Assembly (NCBI GenBank): GCA_021156085.1
Contig: JAJNBC010000002.1
Span: forward strand, 1-64,000
Length of the DNA: 64,000 bases
Direction: 5' to 3'
From: Gammaproteobacteria bacterium
GTDB taxonomy: Bacteria > Pseudomonadota > Gammaproteobacteria > DSM-16500
The position numbers and the translations under genes were made by a program. Positions 28,301-38,516 of this stretch are shown piece by piece. The notes below the pieces were generated by a model, which did not search any database, had not been told where the DNA came from, and saw only the letters and a program-made list of their open reading frames with translations. Position 1 is the first letter of the stretch. Each line of letters starts with the position of its first letter.

Positions 28301-28351
28301 GAAGTGATCCTTTTCTCACTGCTAAAAGAAATAGTCCAATTGCAAATATAT

Positions 28352-28999
28352 TTAACCCAGGCTAAAAATGCCTACAATTCCGTTAATTAAAAAAGCAATG
28401 GGAGGAAACAGAAGGTAGTTTAAAATATGAGTGAACATCAGTACTAATAAAATAAAAAACCCATAAGGTTCAAGACGGTAAAAATACCAAGCCATTTTCC
28501 CTGATAAGAGATGATAGAGTGCTCGTCCGCCATCCAAAGGAGGGATGGGTAAGCAATTCAAGACACCCAGTAAGACATTAATTTGGATTCCTGCCATCCC
28601 CATTCCTACTAAAGGGATGCCGAACCAAAGCGGCAAAGCCATGCTGGCTTTTGCAATAGCTGCCCATAATAAAGCCATTAATAAATTAGCTAGCGGCCCA
28701 GCAAGGGCCACGAAGATCATCTCGCTGCGCGGGTTACGTAAGTTACGTGCATCCACAGGCACAGGTTTTGCCCAGCCGAAAATAAAATTACTCGTTATTA
28801 ATAATATTGCAGGGATAATAAGAGTGCCGACCAAGTCAATATGCTTTACCGGATTTAAAGTGAGGCGTCCGGATAGACGAGCTGTTTGGTCCCCGAAGAA
28901 GGAGGCTACCCACCCATGAGCCACTTCATGTATTGTAATGGCAAACAAGACAGGCAAAGCCCAAATAATTATTTTTTGTATCACGCTTAGTTCTATCAT
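28352..28999 (-). CDS. Site-2 protease family membrane metalloprotease
   Basis: A 215-residue protein of the M50 family. The zinc motif HEVAHGW (HExxH) is in the first membrane segment, and the third ligand lies in LNCLPIPPLDGGRALYHLL. Five or six hydrophobic segments are visible. Relatives cut membrane-embedded substrates; short versions like this lack the PDZ domain of RseP, and their substrates are mostly unknown. It is transcribed towards the formyltransferase gene and ends 51 bases from it. Confidence 0.9.
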   Translation of the reverse strand: MIELSVIQKIIIWALPVLFAITIHEVAHGWVASFFGDQTARLSGRLTLNPVKHIDLVGTLIIPAILLITSNFIFGWAKPVPVDARNLRNPRSEMIFVALAGPLANLLMALLWAAIAKASMALPLWFGIPLVGMGMAGIQINVLLGVLNCLPIPPLDGGRALYHLLSGKMAWYFYRLEPYGFFILLVLMFTHILNYLLFPPIAFLINGIVGIFSLG

Positions 29000-29169
29000 A
29001 GAGGGAGTATAAGAGAGAAGGGTGTTGAATTTCTAGAAAAAAATGAAGGTAAAAAAGCTTGGCACTCTCCAGTGTCTAGTCTAGACTGGCCCCCTAGATT
29101 TAGCCCATCGGTTTATTAGCAGCTCCCGTGGGTGTTAATTTATATTTTAATTTAAGAGGGCTAGAGCGC

Positions 29170-29934
29170 GTGTCTTTAATTTTTTATAAAACCATGGCAG
29201 GTATTTTGATTTTCATCACTAGTTTAGTGGCGGTCATTTATCCCATTAAAGTCCGGGCTTATCCTCAACATCATCCTGTTTTAGAAATCGGGGATGCTTT
29301 TGCAAGCGGTATTTTTCTGGGAGCAGCTCTTTTTCATATGCTGCCTGATGCAGTGAAAGGTTTCGCACATAGTTTGGGTGATATACATTATCCTATTGCT
29401 GAGTTTTTTTGTGCTTTTGGGTTTTTATTCTTATTATTTCTTGAGCGTCTTACTCAGTGCATGCCGCATTTTAAAGATGCGAAACATATGATGTCTTATA
29501 TGGCTGTATTTATTTTAATTATTCATTCATTGATTGAAGGTGGTGTGCTGGGTTTGAATTCAACTATGTCTACTGCTTTTGTGATCTTTGTTGCAATCAT
29601 AGCGCATAAAAGCTCAGAAAGTTTTGCCTTAGTGGTGATTTTAAATCGTAGCCAGCTAACGCTCAAAAAAATTATAATGATTGCCGGCTTATTTTCTGTG
29701 ATGACCCCTCTGGGTATTTTATTAGGTACCACCATGACCTCGCTTTTACAGCACAAATCCGCTCAATTATGGACTGCAGGATTTGATGCATTTGCGGCAG
29801 GAACTTTTCTTTATATGTCTACTTTGCATCATATCAATCATCATGAGCGCATGCATGAAGCAGAAAATTTAAGGGAGTTTTTATTTTTATTTTTGGGATT
29901 GACTATCATGGGGCTTTTGGCAGGATGGGTATAA
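29170..29934 (+). CDS. ZIP-family divalent metal transporter
   Basis: A membrane protein of 254 residues with about eight hydrophobic segments. The ZIP hallmarks are ALFHMLPDAVKGF in an early helix and the metal-path helices HSLIEGGVLGLN and AHKSSESFALVVIL (His/Glu pairs). Relatives import zinc or iron. I chose the GTG at 29170, which has AAGAGGG nine bases upstream, over the GTG at 29128, which has none. It is convergent with mdh. Confidence 0.85.
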   Translation: MSLIFYKTMAGILIFITSLVAVIYPIKVRAYPQHHPVLEIGDAFASGIFLGAALFHMLPDAVKGFAHSLGDIHYPIAEFFCAFGFLFLLFLERLTQCMPHFKDAKHMMSYMAVFILIIHSLIEGGVLGLNSTMSTAFVIFVAIIAHKSSESFALVVILNRSQLTLKKIIMIAGLFSVMTPLGILLGTTMTSLLQHKSAQLWTAGFDAFAAGTFLYMSTLHHINHHERMHEAENLREFLFLFLGLTIMGLLAGWV

Positions 29935-29962
29935 AATGTCCGAGCTGAGCCATTCTAATCTA

Positions 29963-30952
29963 CTATCCAATTAATCCTAATTCCCGTACGGCATCTCGTT
30001 CTTTCCGCAGCTCATCCAGTGTCAATGCCATTTTTTCTTGTCCAAAAGCATTTTGCGTGAAGCCCGGGATGACTTTTAATTTTCCATTTTCTGTTCTGCA
30101 AGGCACTGAGAAAATTAATCCTTCATCTATGCTATATTCACCCTGGGAGCAACGCGCCACCGAATAACTTTCAGTAGGGAGTGTTTCATGGGTCAATTGA
30201 TAAACTGTCATCAATGCGGCATTAGCGGCAGAGGCAGCAGATGAAGACCCCCGGGCTTTAATGACTTCCGCACCGCGTTTTTGCACAATAGAAATAAAAT
30301 CTTGTTCTAGCCAAGCATGATCCGTGATTACCTCTGTGGCGGGCTTGCCATTAATTTTCGCATGATAAAAATCAGGATATTGTGTAGAAGAGTGATTACC
30401 CCAGATAGTCAATTGCGTTACGGCGGTGACCTCAACGCTTGCTTTTTTAGCGAGCTGACTTCGAGCGCGTAATTCATCGAGCATCGTCATTGCGTAGAAA
30501 CGATCCTTCGGAACATCCGCTGCGTTTTTCATGGCAATGAGGCAATTAGTGTTACAAGGATTGCCTACGACTAATACTCGGACATCCTCGGCTGCGTTAT
30601 TATTTATAGCTTGGCCTTGGGTAGTGAAGATTTTGCCGTTTATTTTTAATAAATCCGAGCGCTCCATACCCTCTTTGCGTGGAACAGCGCCTACCAGAAG
30701 TGCCCAGTTAATATCACGCATTGCTTCATTGACATTCGATGTGCAGGTGATTTTTTTCAACAAAGGAAACGCGCAGTCCTCTAATTCCATGGCTACACCA
30801 TGTAGAGAAGGAAGCGCAGGTTCTAATTCTAAAAGTTGTAATTCGATTTCCGTTTCAGGGCCTAGCATTTGACCGGAAGCAATGCGAAAAATTAAGGCAT
30901 AACCGATTTGGCCTGCAGCCCCGGTGATGGCGATCTTGACACGTTTTTTCAT
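29963..30952 (-). CDS. mdh: Malate dehydrogenase
   Basis: This NAD-dependent citric-acid-cycle enzyme interconverts malate and oxaloacetate. From the ATG at 30952 it is 329 residues, the normal length, and a GGAGG lies nine bases upstream; a longer frame to 31156 has no support. Motifs: nucleotide loop [12 protein letters not shown], substrate loop [23 protein letters not shown], catalytic His in [11 protein letters not shown], and [14 protein letters not shown]. The segment [11 protein letters not shown] replaces the more common LDHNRAxxQLA but keeps the substrate-binding Arg. Confidence 0.96.
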   Translation of the reverse strand: MKKRVKIAITGAAGQIGYALIFRIASGQMLGPETEIELQLLELEPALPSLHGVAMELEDCAFPLLKKITCTSNVNEAMRDINWALLVGAVPRKEGMERSDLLKINGKIFTTQGQAINNNAAEDVRVLVVGNPCNTNCLIAMKNAADVPKDRFYAMTMLDELRARSQLAKKASVEVTAVTQLTIWGNHSSTQYPDFYHAKINGKPATEVITDHAWLEQDFISIVQKRGAEVIKARGSSSAASAANAALMTVYQLTHETLPTESYSVARCSQGEYSIDEGLIFSVPCRTENGKLKVIPGFTQNAFGQEKMALTLDELRKERDAVRELGLIG

Positions 30953-31157
30953 AAGTGCATTCCTCCAAAAATGATCAGGGTAACATGACTCAACACCTCT
31001 AAGCCGCAAGAATAAGTTAACATTCCTTGCGATTGTACTTGATGAATGATTCACCCTCTGAATTAAGTTGGCAGTATTGTAACGTGAAAATACGAAGGGT
31101 GAAATTAATATTGAAGAAGAATTGCTTACTCTTATGTTTGAGTATAAAATAAACATA

Positions 31158-32357
31158 ATGCATAAACCTATCCCTCTCAGCTTATATATTCACATTCCTT
31201 GGTGCGTACGCAAATGCCCTTATTGTGATTTTAATTCCCATGAATTTCGTAACGAGATACCAGAAGAATTGTATGTAGCTGCTTTGATAAAGGATTTGCA
31301 AGAACATCTTCCGATTATTCAAGGGCGTAGTTTAAAGAGTATTTTCTTTGGTGGGGGTACGCCTAGTTTATTTTCGCCCTCAGCGATTGAAAAAGTTCTA
31401 ACTGCTGTGCGCCGGGATTGTGAAGTGAATGCAGATATAGAAATTACATTAGAAGCTAATCCTGGCACGGTCGATGAATCACGTTTTGTGGGGTTTCGCC
31501 AAGCGGGGGTCAATCGGTTATCTTTAGGCGTGCAAAGTTTACAAGATGATAAGCTAAAGGCTCTAGGACGCATACATGGTAGAGAACAAGCTTTAAGTGC
31601 AATTGATCAGGCTATGCGATCAGGATTTAAAAATTTTAATTTAGATTTAATGCATGGATTACCAGGGCAGAATAAAGAAGATGCTTTGAGCGATTTAGGT
31701 GATGCGCTTTCTTTTAATCCACCTCATTTATCATGGTATCAATTGACTATTGAGCCTCACACTTTTTTTCATCATCAACCTCCTCTTTTGCCTGAGGAAG
31801 AAGTGTTATGGGATATTCAAAAAGAAGGAGCGTCCCTTATTGAACATGCAGGTTTAAGGCAATATGAAGTCTCCGCTTATACGCAGCCTCTTCACGAGTG
31901 TAAGCAGAATAAAAATTATTGGGAATTTGGTGATTATTTGGGAATTGGCGCCGGAGCGCACAGTAAAATCACGAATAGAGAGCAGAAAATTATTACGCGC
32001 CACTGGCAAGTCAATCATCCTAAAGATTATCTTGATCCTAAACGATCTTTTACGGCACAAAGAGTGATATTAGCGGCGCCTGATATTTGTTTTGAATTTA
32101 TGTTAAATGCGCTGCGGTTGATACAAGGTGTGCCAGCCGATTTATTTAGAGAGAGAACCGGGCTCACTTTTGCTGCAATCGAACCGGCCTTAACCATCGC
32201 AAAAGAAAAAAAACTTTTGATAGATGATCCTTTGATTTTATGTGCGACAGAAAAAGGGCGGTTATTTTTGAATGATTTAGTCGCTTTATTTTTGCCTAAC
32301 ACAAAAATTGTCCGCAATATTTGTCAACAAAATGATATGAAAGACCCACAGCAATAA
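31158..32357 (+). CDS. hemW: HemW-type radical SAM protein (heme chaperone)
   Basis: The protein has the HemW start [22 protein letters not shown], with the CxxxCxxC cluster that binds a 4Fe-4S centre and SAM, then [19 protein letters not shown] and [20 protein letters not shown]. HemW proteins were once annotated as coproporphyrinogen III oxidases but bind and insert heme. I take the ATG at 31158 (399 residues) because it matches the family's start; ATG 31134 is possible. Its last 62 bases overlap the convergent outer-membrane protein gene. Confidence 0.93.
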   Translation: MHKPIPLSLYIHIPWCVRKCPYCDFNSHEFRNEIPEELYVAALIKDLQEHLPIIQGRSLKSIFFGGGTPSLFSPSAIEKVLTAVRRDCEVNADIEITLEANPGTVDESRFVGFRQAGVNRLSLGVQSLQDDKLKALGRIHGREQALSAIDQAMRSGFKNFNLDLMHGLPGQNKEDALSDLGDALSFNPPHLSWYQLTIEPHTFFHHQPPLLPEEEVLWDIQKEGASLIEHAGLRQYEVSAYTQPLHECKQNKNYWEFGDYLGIGAGAHSKITNREQKIITRHWQVNHPKDYLDPKRSFTAQRVILAAPDICFEFMLNALRLIQGVPADLFRERTGLTFAAIEPALTIAKEKKLLIDDPLILCATEKGRLFLNDLVALFLPNTKIVRNICQQNDMKDPQQ

Positions 32358-32940
32358 AATCTGCATTTTGAAAGCCGCCTCCGCCCTTAAGAGCGCGAGT
32401 CCAGCTTAGATCAGTTACCCAGTTGGGGTTTATTTCATAGCTTGCACCTATGCCAATTAAAGGACGCACATGTTGGGATGAGCCAGAGCTTTGCGCTGGT
32501 GGAAGAGGTTGCAAACTGCCTGAGCGTGTTTGCTTAATGCTGATGACGCCTAACTTGCCCAATAAAGCTACATTTTTGAAAGGATACATAGCTTCTCCTA
32601 CTAGATCGACACCATTTTCACTGATTGAAGGTGTGTTACTGAGAGCCGAAGGGGAAGGTTTATAAGTAGAGGGCCCATAGTGAGTATAACCTACTTCAGC
32701 TGCTGCATATTTATTGATGACTGCCCCCATAAAAAGGCGCTCCCCCATGCCGGTATTAGTGGGGGAGACCGGTACGGTGGGTGGTGAACTCAAACCGGTT
32801 TGTACTGTTTGAGTGGTATTATGTAAATTTGTTGAACCTACCTGGGCTCCCATATAAAAACCGGGGCCTATGGCATGTGCTGTGGTAAAAAAACTATTTA
32901 GGAGTAGAAGGGCAATAAGATTTTTATTTTTTGTATGCAT
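32296..32940 (-). CDS. Outer-membrane beta-barrel protein with a C-terminal extension
   Basis: A 214-residue protein with a signal peptide (cleavage probably after TTAHA), then alternating strands typical of small eight-stranded barrels: [75 protein letters not shown]. The last strand ends in Phe, which is the normal C-terminal signal for barrel insertion, but here ten more residues ([10 protein letters not shown]) follow. The tail is encoded in DNA that overlaps the end of hemW, which suggests that an original stop codon was lost. No specific function is recognisable. Confidence 0.82.
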   Translation of the reverse strand: MHTKNKNLIALLLLNSFFTTAHAIGPGFYMGAQVGSTNLHNTTQTVQTGLSSPPTVPVSPTNTGMGERLFMGAVINKYAAAEVGYTHYGPSTYKPSPSALSNTPSISENGVDLVGEAMYPFKNVALLGKLGVISIKQTRSGSLQPLPPAQSSGSSQHVRPLIGIGASYEINPNWVTDLSWTRALKGGGGFQNADFIAVGLSYHFVDKYCGQFLC

Positions 32941-33000
32941 TTAATGTGTCCTCTTATCATAAGGCTTATTGGAATTACTCAAGAGTAGAGAAGTCTTTTA

Positions 33001-33702
33001 CTAATGTCCAGCACGTTTTTTAAATTGTAATTCCCAAATTTTTCTTCCTGCGCGTTTAGCTTGTTGTTCGAATTTGGTAATAATAGGGCGTTGAGCTGAG
33101 CGGGGGGCAAAATTATCCGCCCCCGCATTATTGATTAATTCTGTCTGGTTGGAGAGCACGCGCATCATGTCTTTGGCATAGTCTTGCCAGTCGGTTGCTA
33201 AATGCAATTCACCGCCGATTTTTAATTTTGCAATAAGTAATGTAACAAATTCTGGTTGAATTAAACGCCTTTTATGGTGGCGGCGTTTAGGCCAGGGATC
33301 AGGAAAAAAAAGTTGAATGCCATCAAGACTGGTTTCTGAAATGCATTGGTTCAGCACTTCTATGGCATCTGCATAAAAAAGACGAATATTAGTGAGCTGT
33401 TGATTTTGTATTTTTAATAACAGCGCGCCAATACCAGGTTGATGAGTCTCAATGCCGATAAAATTTTGTTCAGGATGGGCTTTTGCCGTGGCTAAGAGTG
33501 ATTGACCTGCTCCAAAACCTATTTCAAGTATACATGGCGCCTCACGATTAAATAGAGCAACGAAATCAATCTCTCCTTCTGCTAAATTCAAGCCAAACTG
33601 TGGCCATAATGCATCTAAAGCATGACGTTGAGCTTCTGTTAAGCGGCTATCGCGGCGCACAAAGCTACGTATACGGCGCAGAGGAAAAGTTGGATTTTTC
33701 AT
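33001..33702 (-). CDS. trmB: tRNA (guanine-N7-)-methyltransferase
   Basis: TrmB makes m7G46 in the variable loop of tRNAs. In 233 residues it shows the SAM-binding EIGFGAGQSLL, IGIETHQPGIG, and the strongly conserved QLFFPDPWPKRRHHKRRLIQPEF. It begins RRIRSFVRRDSRLTEAQRHALD as in other gammaproteobacterial TrmB. It is a single gene, divergent from metN. Confidence 0.96.
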   Translation of the reverse strand: MKNPTFPLRRIRSFVRRDSRLTEAQRHALDALWPQFGLNLAEGEIDFVALFNREAPCILEIGFGAGQSLLATAKAHPEQNFIGIETHQPGIGALLLKIQNQQLTNIRLFYADAIEVLNQCISETSLDGIQLFFPDPWPKRRHHKRRLIQPEFVTLLIAKLKIGGELHLATDWQDYAKDMMRVLSNQTELINNAGADNFAPRSAQRPIITKFEQQAKRAGRKIWELQFKKRAGH

Positions 33703-33815
33703 TTCAAAGATTTATTCATTTCTAAAAGAAGAAAAAACAGGCATTATACTCCATAGCATTGTTATGAGCCTAGCTAATTGTTAGCAGGCCCTAGGGGAAT
33801 TAAAAATTTCTATTT

Positions 33816-34865
33816 ATGATAAGACTAGAACATATTTACAAAAATTATATGACAGCCAGAGGGTCTGTCACTGCTTTGCGGGATATTAATATACATGTCA
33901 ACTCAGGTGAAATCTTTGGAATCATCGGGAAAAGCGGCGCGGGCAAAAGCACCTTGATTCGGTGTGTCAATTTATTAGAAAGACCTAGCAGCGGGGAGGT
34001 CATTATTGCAGGGGAAGCCTTAACTGCGTTGTCTGCAGCAAAATTACGAGCTGCACGAAGAAAAATGGGTATGATTTTTCAGCATTTTAATTTGCTATCT
34101 TCCCGAAATGTGTATGGCAATATTGCATTACCTTTGGAATTAGCAGGTTGTACCAAAAAACAAATTGCAGATACTATTACACCGCTTTTGGAGTTGACAG
34201 ATTTAACAGATAAAAAAACAGCCTATCCCGCGCAGCTTTCTGGTGGACAGAAGCAACGCGTGGCAATTGCTCGCGCTTTAGCATCGAAGCCCCAAGTATT
34301 ATTATCAGATGAAGCAACGTCTGCGTTGGATCCTGAAACAACACTTACTATCTTGCAGTTATTAAAAAATATTCGAGATACTCTAAATTTGACTATTTTA
34401 TTAATTACCCACGAAATGTCAGTTATTAAAAGCAGTTGTGATCGTGTCGCCATTTTGCAAGAAGGTGAGCTTATTGAAGAAAATGAAGTGGGTGAGTTTT
34501 TTACCCACCCCCAAACAGATATTGCTAAGCATTTTATTACTTCATCGGTGTTGCAGCATTTGCCCGCTGCTATTGAACGCCCTTTATTAGTAACGGAACA
34601 ACCTCATACACATCCTATATTACGCTTATGGTTTTTACAGGGAACGGCAACCCAGCCCATCATTTCTGAGATTAGCCAGCAATTTAATTTACACATTAAT
34701 ATTTTACAAGCTAACGTGGAATATATTAAAAATCATGTGATGGGAATGATGATAGTGGCCTTAAGAGGCGAAAATGTAAGAATTCAGCCGGCTATTCAAT
34801 ATCTCAAGCAAAACAACGTCCAAGTAGAGGTCATCGGTTATGTTCCAAATGACATTGCTATTTAA
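33816..34865 (+). CDS. metN: Methionine ABC transporter ATP-binding protein MetN
   Basis: The ATPase of the D/L-methionine importer. Of 349 residues, the first 240 are the ABC domain: Walker A GKSGAGKST, Q-loop MIFQHFNLL, signature LSGGQKQRVAIARAL, Walker B VLLSDEATSALD. The C-terminal 100 residues form the NIL/ACT-like domain that in MetN binds methionine and inhibits transport. metI overlaps its end and metQ follows, a complete metNIQ operon. I saw no SAM riboswitch or MetJ-box array upstream. Confidence 0.96.
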   Translation: MIRLEHIYKNYMTARGSVTALRDINIHVNSGEIFGIIGKSGAGKSTLIRCVNLLERPSSGEVIIAGEALTALSAAKLRAARRKMGMIFQHFNLLSSRNVYGNIALPLELAGCTKKQIADTITPLLELTDLTDKKTAYPAQLSGGQKQRVAIARALASKPQVLLSDEATSALDPETTLTILQLLKNIRDTLNLTILLITHEMSVIKSSCDRVAILQEGELIEENEVGEFFTHPQTDIAKHFITSSVLQHLPAAIERPLLVTEQPHTHPILRLWFLQGTATQPIISEISQQFNLHINILQANVEYIKNHVMGMMIVALRGENVRIQPAIQYLKQNNVQVEVIGYVPNDIAI

Positions 34866-35493
34866 TGCCACATTAGAAACTATATATATGGTATTTTTTT
34901 CAGGGGTGATTGCCACACTGATTGGATTGCCGTGGGGTATTGCTTTGTATGCATCACGTAAGGGCCATATTTTTTCACAGCCGATGCTTTACCAAATTCT
35001 TGCTTTTATAGCAAACATAGTGCGTTCTATCCCTTTTATTATTTTGATGATCGCTGTTATTCCTATGACTCGAATTTTGGTAGGCTCATCTATAGGAACC
35101 ACTGCTGCTATCGTGCCTCTTAGTTTTTGTGCTATGCCATTCATTGCACGTGTGGTGGAGAATGCGTTATTAGAAGTGGATGCGGGCTTGATAGAAGCAG
35201 CCACGGCCATGGGTGCCAATGCTTGGCAAATTGTGTGCAAGGTTTTAATTCCCGAAGCATTACCGGGGATTATTCATGGGCTGACCTTGACCGGGATAAG
35301 TTTAATTGGCTATTCTGCAATGGCAGGCGCTGTAGGAGGGGGTGGGTTGGGCGATTTGGCTATACGGTATGGTTATCAACGTTTTGATACCTCTATCATG
35401 TTGATAACGATTATCGTCATGATTGTCTTAGTTCAAGCGATGCAGTTATTGGGTGATAAATTGGTTAGATGGTATGCGCATAGTAAACAGTAA
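34840..35493 (+). CDS. metI: Methionine ABC transporter permease MetI
   Basis: The inner-membrane channel of the methionine importer, 217 residues with about five membrane segments. The family's cytoplasmic coupling loop is visible (EAATAMGANAWQIVCKVLIPEALPG). It overlaps metN by 26 bases; the ATG at 34849 is an alternative start. Order and spacing leave little doubt about the role. Confidence 0.95.
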   Translation: MFQMTLLFNATLETIYMVFFSGVIATLIGLPWGIALYASRKGHIFSQPMLYQILAFIANIVRSIPFIILMIAVIPMTRILVGSSIGTTAAIVPLSFCAMPFIARVVENALLEVDAGLIEAATAMGANAWQIVCKVLIPEALPGIIHGLTLTGISLIGYSAMAGAVGGGGLGDLAIRYGYQRFDTSIMLITIIVMIVLVQAMQLLGDKLVRWYAHSKQ

Positions 35494-35515
35494 TAATGAA
35501 TAAAGGAGGAATACA

Positions 35516-36310
35516 ATGCGACAAATTTTAAAGATAGTATTTTTAAGCGTATGTGTTTTATTTTTTTCGGCTTGTCAGTCTCATGATAAAACGACTTTAA
35601 AAGTAGGCACGATTTCAGGCCCGGAAACTGAATTAATGCAAACGGCCAAAGCGGTGGCGAAAAAACAATTTGGTTTAGATATTACTATCGTTGAGTTTAC
35701 TGATTATCTTGAGCCAAATGCTGCTTTAAATGATGGAAGCATTGATGCCAACATGTTTCAACATCAACCCTATCTGGATCAACAAATTAAAGATAGGCAT
35801 TATGATTTAGTGGCGATTGGCAAAACATTTATTTACCCCATGGGGATCTATTCCGAAAAAATAAAATCGTTACAGCAAATTCCAGAAGGTGCCACTGTGG
35901 CGATTCCAAACGATCCTAGCAATGAAGAACGTGCGCTCATGCTTTTACAAAAAGCTAATTTAATTCAAATGAAAAAAGGTACAAAGATGTATACTATGCC
36001 AGAAGACATTGCAGAAAATCCTAAGCATCTTACATTCAAAGAGCTGGATGCCGCTCAAATTGCACGCAGTTTGCCAGATGTGGAACTTGCTGTGATTAAT
36101 ACGAATTATGCTATTCCTGCTGGACTTTCTCCGCGAAAAGATGCGATATTTCTGGAAGGCAAAGATTCACCTTATGCTAATATTATTGTGATTCGCAAGG
36201 ATGAAATACGGGATCCCCGAATGAAACAATTAGTGGCTGCATTGCAATCAGAGGCGGTATTAAAAGCAACCCAGCGGATTTTTAAGGGCCAGGCTATATC
36301 AGCTTGGTAA
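35516..36310 (+). CDS. metQ: Methionine-binding lipoprotein MetQ
   Basis: The substrate-binding part of the importer. The 264-residue protein has a lipoprotein signal peptide with lipobox FSAC (Cys about residue 19) and the NlpA-family core: KVGTISGPETELMQTA, NDGSIDANMFQHQPYLDQ, VAIPNDPSNEERALMLLQ and NTNYAIPAGL. A good ribosome binding site (AAAGGAGGA) lies before the ATG. Confidence 0.96.
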   Translation: MRQILKIVFLSVCVLFFSACQSHDKTTLKVGTISGPETELMQTAKAVAKKQFGLDITIVEFTDYLEPNAALNDGSIDANMFQHQPYLDQQIKDRHYDLVAIGKTFIYPMGIYSEKIKSLQQIPEGATVAIPNDPSNEERALMLLQKANLIQMKKGTKMYTMPEDIAENPKHLTFKELDAAQIARSLPDVELAVINTNYAIPAGLSPRKDAIFLEGKDSPYANIIVIRKDEIRDPRMKQLVAALQSEAVLKATQRIFKGQAISAW

Positions 36311-36339
36311 ACGAATTATCATTATAAAGGGAATGTACT

Positions 36340-36921
36340 ATGAGAAAATTAATCGTACTGGGGCTTTGTGTGCTCTGTGTCAGTTGTGCTTCACATAGAC
36401 AAAATAGGAACGATGAATTCAGTGATACTTCAATCGCTTATCAAAATGGATCAGCAGCAGAATTTTATGAACAAGGTAATCGTTATGCACAAGGCAAGGG
36501 CGTCGCAAAAAACTATGCCATAGCTGCTCAATATTATCGTCGCGCCGCAGACATGGGCCACTCTAATGCACAAGATAAATTAGGCGTACGCTATATGTTA
36601 GGCCAGGGTGTACCTCAAGATCTTACTACGGCGCGCTATTGGTTTGAAAAAGCAGCAGCACAAGGTAATCCTTATGCGGAGAATGAATTGGGTTATATGT
36701 ATACCGCAGGTAAAGGTGTTCCCCAAGATTATGCAATGGCCCTACAATGGTACCAAAAAGCCTCTGACCATGGGCTTCCTAGTGCGCAATATAATCTAGG
36801 TTTAATGTATGCAAATGGTATTGGTACCCCTGTAGATAAAGAGAAAGCCAAGGCATTATTCCGCTTGGCGGCATCGCGCGGATTTAGTCCTGCGCGAAAG
36901 GCGTTGGCGCAGCAGGGATAA
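36340..36921 (+). CDS. Sel1-repeat lipoprotein
   Basis: This 193-residue protein has a lipoprotein signal peptide (CVSC lipobox) and four Sel1-type repeats of 36 residues, each with the pattern A...LG..Y..G.GV..D...A..WY.KAA..G. Such repeats mediate protein-protein contacts; in Legionella, Sel1 proteins (LpnE, EnhC) contribute to host-cell entry and survival, but many have housekeeping envelope roles. It starts 30 bases after metQ and ends seven bases before rsmA. Confidence 0.88.
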   Translation: MRKLIVLGLCVLCVSCASHRQNRNDEFSDTSIAYQNGSAAEFYEQGNRYAQGKGVAKNYAIAAQYYRRAADMGHSNAQDKLGVRYMLGQGVPQDLTTARYWFEKAAAQGNPYAENELGYMYTAGKGVPQDYAMALQWYQKASDHGLPSAQYNLGLMYANGIGTPVDKEKAKALFRLAASRGFSPARKALAQQG

Positions 36922-36927
36922 AATCGG

Positions 36928-37713
36928 ATGCCTACGCATACCGTTCGTAAGCGTTTTGGCCAGCATTTTTTGCATGATAAGCAAATTATTCAACGCATTG
37001 TCGATATAGTTGCGCCCCAAGTGGGCCAACATATTGTTGAAATTGGTCCAGGCCAAGGCGCGTTAACTGTGCCTTTGTTGAAAAAAGTAGGTCATCTTGA
37101 TGCTATTGAAATAGACCGGGATCTTATTCTGCCGCTCAAAACCCGTTGTGCGGATAAAGGTTCTCTTAGGGTGCACGAAGCAGATGCATTGGAATTTGAT
37201 TTTGCGAGCTTGCAGAACGCTGGCCAACAGTTACGTGTGATTGGAAATTTGCCCTATAATATTTCTACGCCGCTTATCTTTCATTTATTGCACTCTGCTC
37301 CTTCCATTCTAGACATGCATTTTATGCTACAAAAAGAAGTGGTAGAACGGCTTGCGGCACAGCCGAGTACCGCCGCATATGGGCGTTTAAGTGTGATGGT
37401 GCAATACCATTGCCAAGTTATTTTTTTATTTCATGTCTCTGCCCAGGCATTTTACCCGCCGCCTCAAGTAGAATCTAGTGTGGTGCGCTTAATTCCCCAT
37501 CAAGACATCTCGCATTTTGCGAAAAATTACCAGCATTTTGCGCTGCTCGTTAGAGAGGCTTTTTCACATCGACGTAAAACATTACGTAATAGTGTGAAGA
37601 GTTTAGTTCAAGATGCCGACTGGGAAAGGCTTTCTATCGATTCTCACTTACGTCCTGAAGAATTGAGAGTAAAAGATTATGTGGATATCAGTAATGGACT
37701 GCAGCTTCTATGA
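36928..37713 (+). CDS. rsmA: 16S rRNA dimethyladenosine transferase RsmA (KsgA)
   Basis: RsmA dimethylates two adjacent adenines near the 3' end of 16S rRNA late in small-subunit assembly. The 261-residue protein has KRFGQHFLHDKQIIQRIV, the SAM loop VEIGPGQGALTVPLL, the catalytic NLPYNIST and the C-terminal SHRRKTLRNS. It overlaps apaH by four bases, the common rsmA-apaH arrangement. Confidence 0.97.
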   Translation: MPTHTVRKRFGQHFLHDKQIIQRIVDIVAPQVGQHIVEIGPGQGALTVPLLKKVGHLDAIEIDRDLILPLKTRCADKGSLRVHEADALEFDFASLQNAGQQLRVIGNLPYNISTPLIFHLLHSAPSILDMHFMLQKEVVERLAAQPSTAAYGRLSVMVQYHCQVIFLFHVSAQAFYPPPQVESSVVRLIPHQDISHFAKNYQHFALLVREAFSHRRKTLRNSVKSLVQDADWERLSIDSHLRPEELRVKDYVDISNGLQLL

Positions 37714-38516
37714 ATTATGCTATTGGCGATGTACAAGGTTGCTTTAATGTGCTTGAGAAATTGCTTGAGCATATTCAATTTGATTTGAACGAAGATAGGC
37801 TTTGGTTTGTCGGCGATTTAGTCAATCGCGGCCCCCAATCATTATCTACTTTGCGTTTTATCAAAAATTTGGGCGATCGTCATCCAGTGGTATTAGGTAA
37901 TCATGATTTACATTTATTAGCTTTATCGCATCAGGCTCATCCAGGTTGGAAGGAGGATACATTAGAGGCTATTCTTACTGCCCCTGATCGCGATGAATTG
38001 ATGGCATGGTTGAGTCAGCGGCCTTTATTATATCATGATCCTCTGTCGGGTTTTACCATGGTGCATGCAGGGCTTGCACCCGAATGGGATTTGCTGACAG
38101 CCAAAAGATTGGCAAAAGAAGTAGAAGCGGTCATTAGCGGTGATACAGCAGCAGAATTTTTTTATCACATGTATGGCAATCAGCCAGCACGATGGAATGA
38201 GCAATTACAAGGCTGGGATCGTTTACGTTGTATCACCAATTACTTAACTCGCTTGCGCTTTTGTCATTTGGACGGGAGGATGGAATTAAATAGCAAAGGT
38301 ACCTTAGACTCGTATTCTCCTGAGTTACTTATTCCCTGGTTTAAAGTGAAACCGCGTGCGAATGAAAATGTAAAAATCCTTTTCGGTCACTGGGCTGCGC
38401 TGGGAGGGGTAACGGATGTGCCTAATACTTATGCTTTAGATACCGGTTGCGTCTGGGGTTATAAGCTAACAGCCATGCGGTTGGAGGATGGAAAGCGATT
38501 TAGTGTGGAGGCCTAG
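37710..38516 (+). CDS. apaH: Symmetrical bis(5'-nucleosyl)-tetraphosphatase ApaH
   Basis: ApaH splits Ap4A into two ADP and also removes Np4 caps from RNA. In 268 residues it shows the metallophosphatase motifs GDVQGC, GDLVNRGP, GNHDLHLLAL and MVHAG, and the late GHWAALGG. It is coupled to rsmA through the ATGA overlap. Beyond it the DNA changes to an accessory island. Confidence 0.97.
   Translation: MNYAIGDVQGCFNVLEKLLEHIQFDLNEDRLWFVGDLVNRGPQSLSTLRFIKNLGDRHPVVLGNHDLHLLALSHQAHPGWKEDTLEAILTAPDRDELMAWLSQRPLLYHDPLSGFTMVHAGLAPEWDLLTAKRLAKEVEAVISGDTAAEFFYHMYGNQPARWNEQLQGWDRLRCITNYLTRLRFCHLDGRMELNSKGTLDSYSPELLIPWFKVKPRANENVKILFGHWAALGGVTDVPNTYALDTGCVWGYKLTAMRLEDGKRFSVEA

Noticed and set aside
30953-31156. 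68-residue N-terminal extension of malate dehydrogenase
   Set aside because: The standard length is reached from the ATG at 30952, which has GGAGG upstream; the extension lies in the divergent promoter region.
33703-33815. SAM riboswitch or MetJ boxes before metN
   Set aside because: The 113-base gap is too short for a typical S-box and shows no tandem AGACGTCT-like units.
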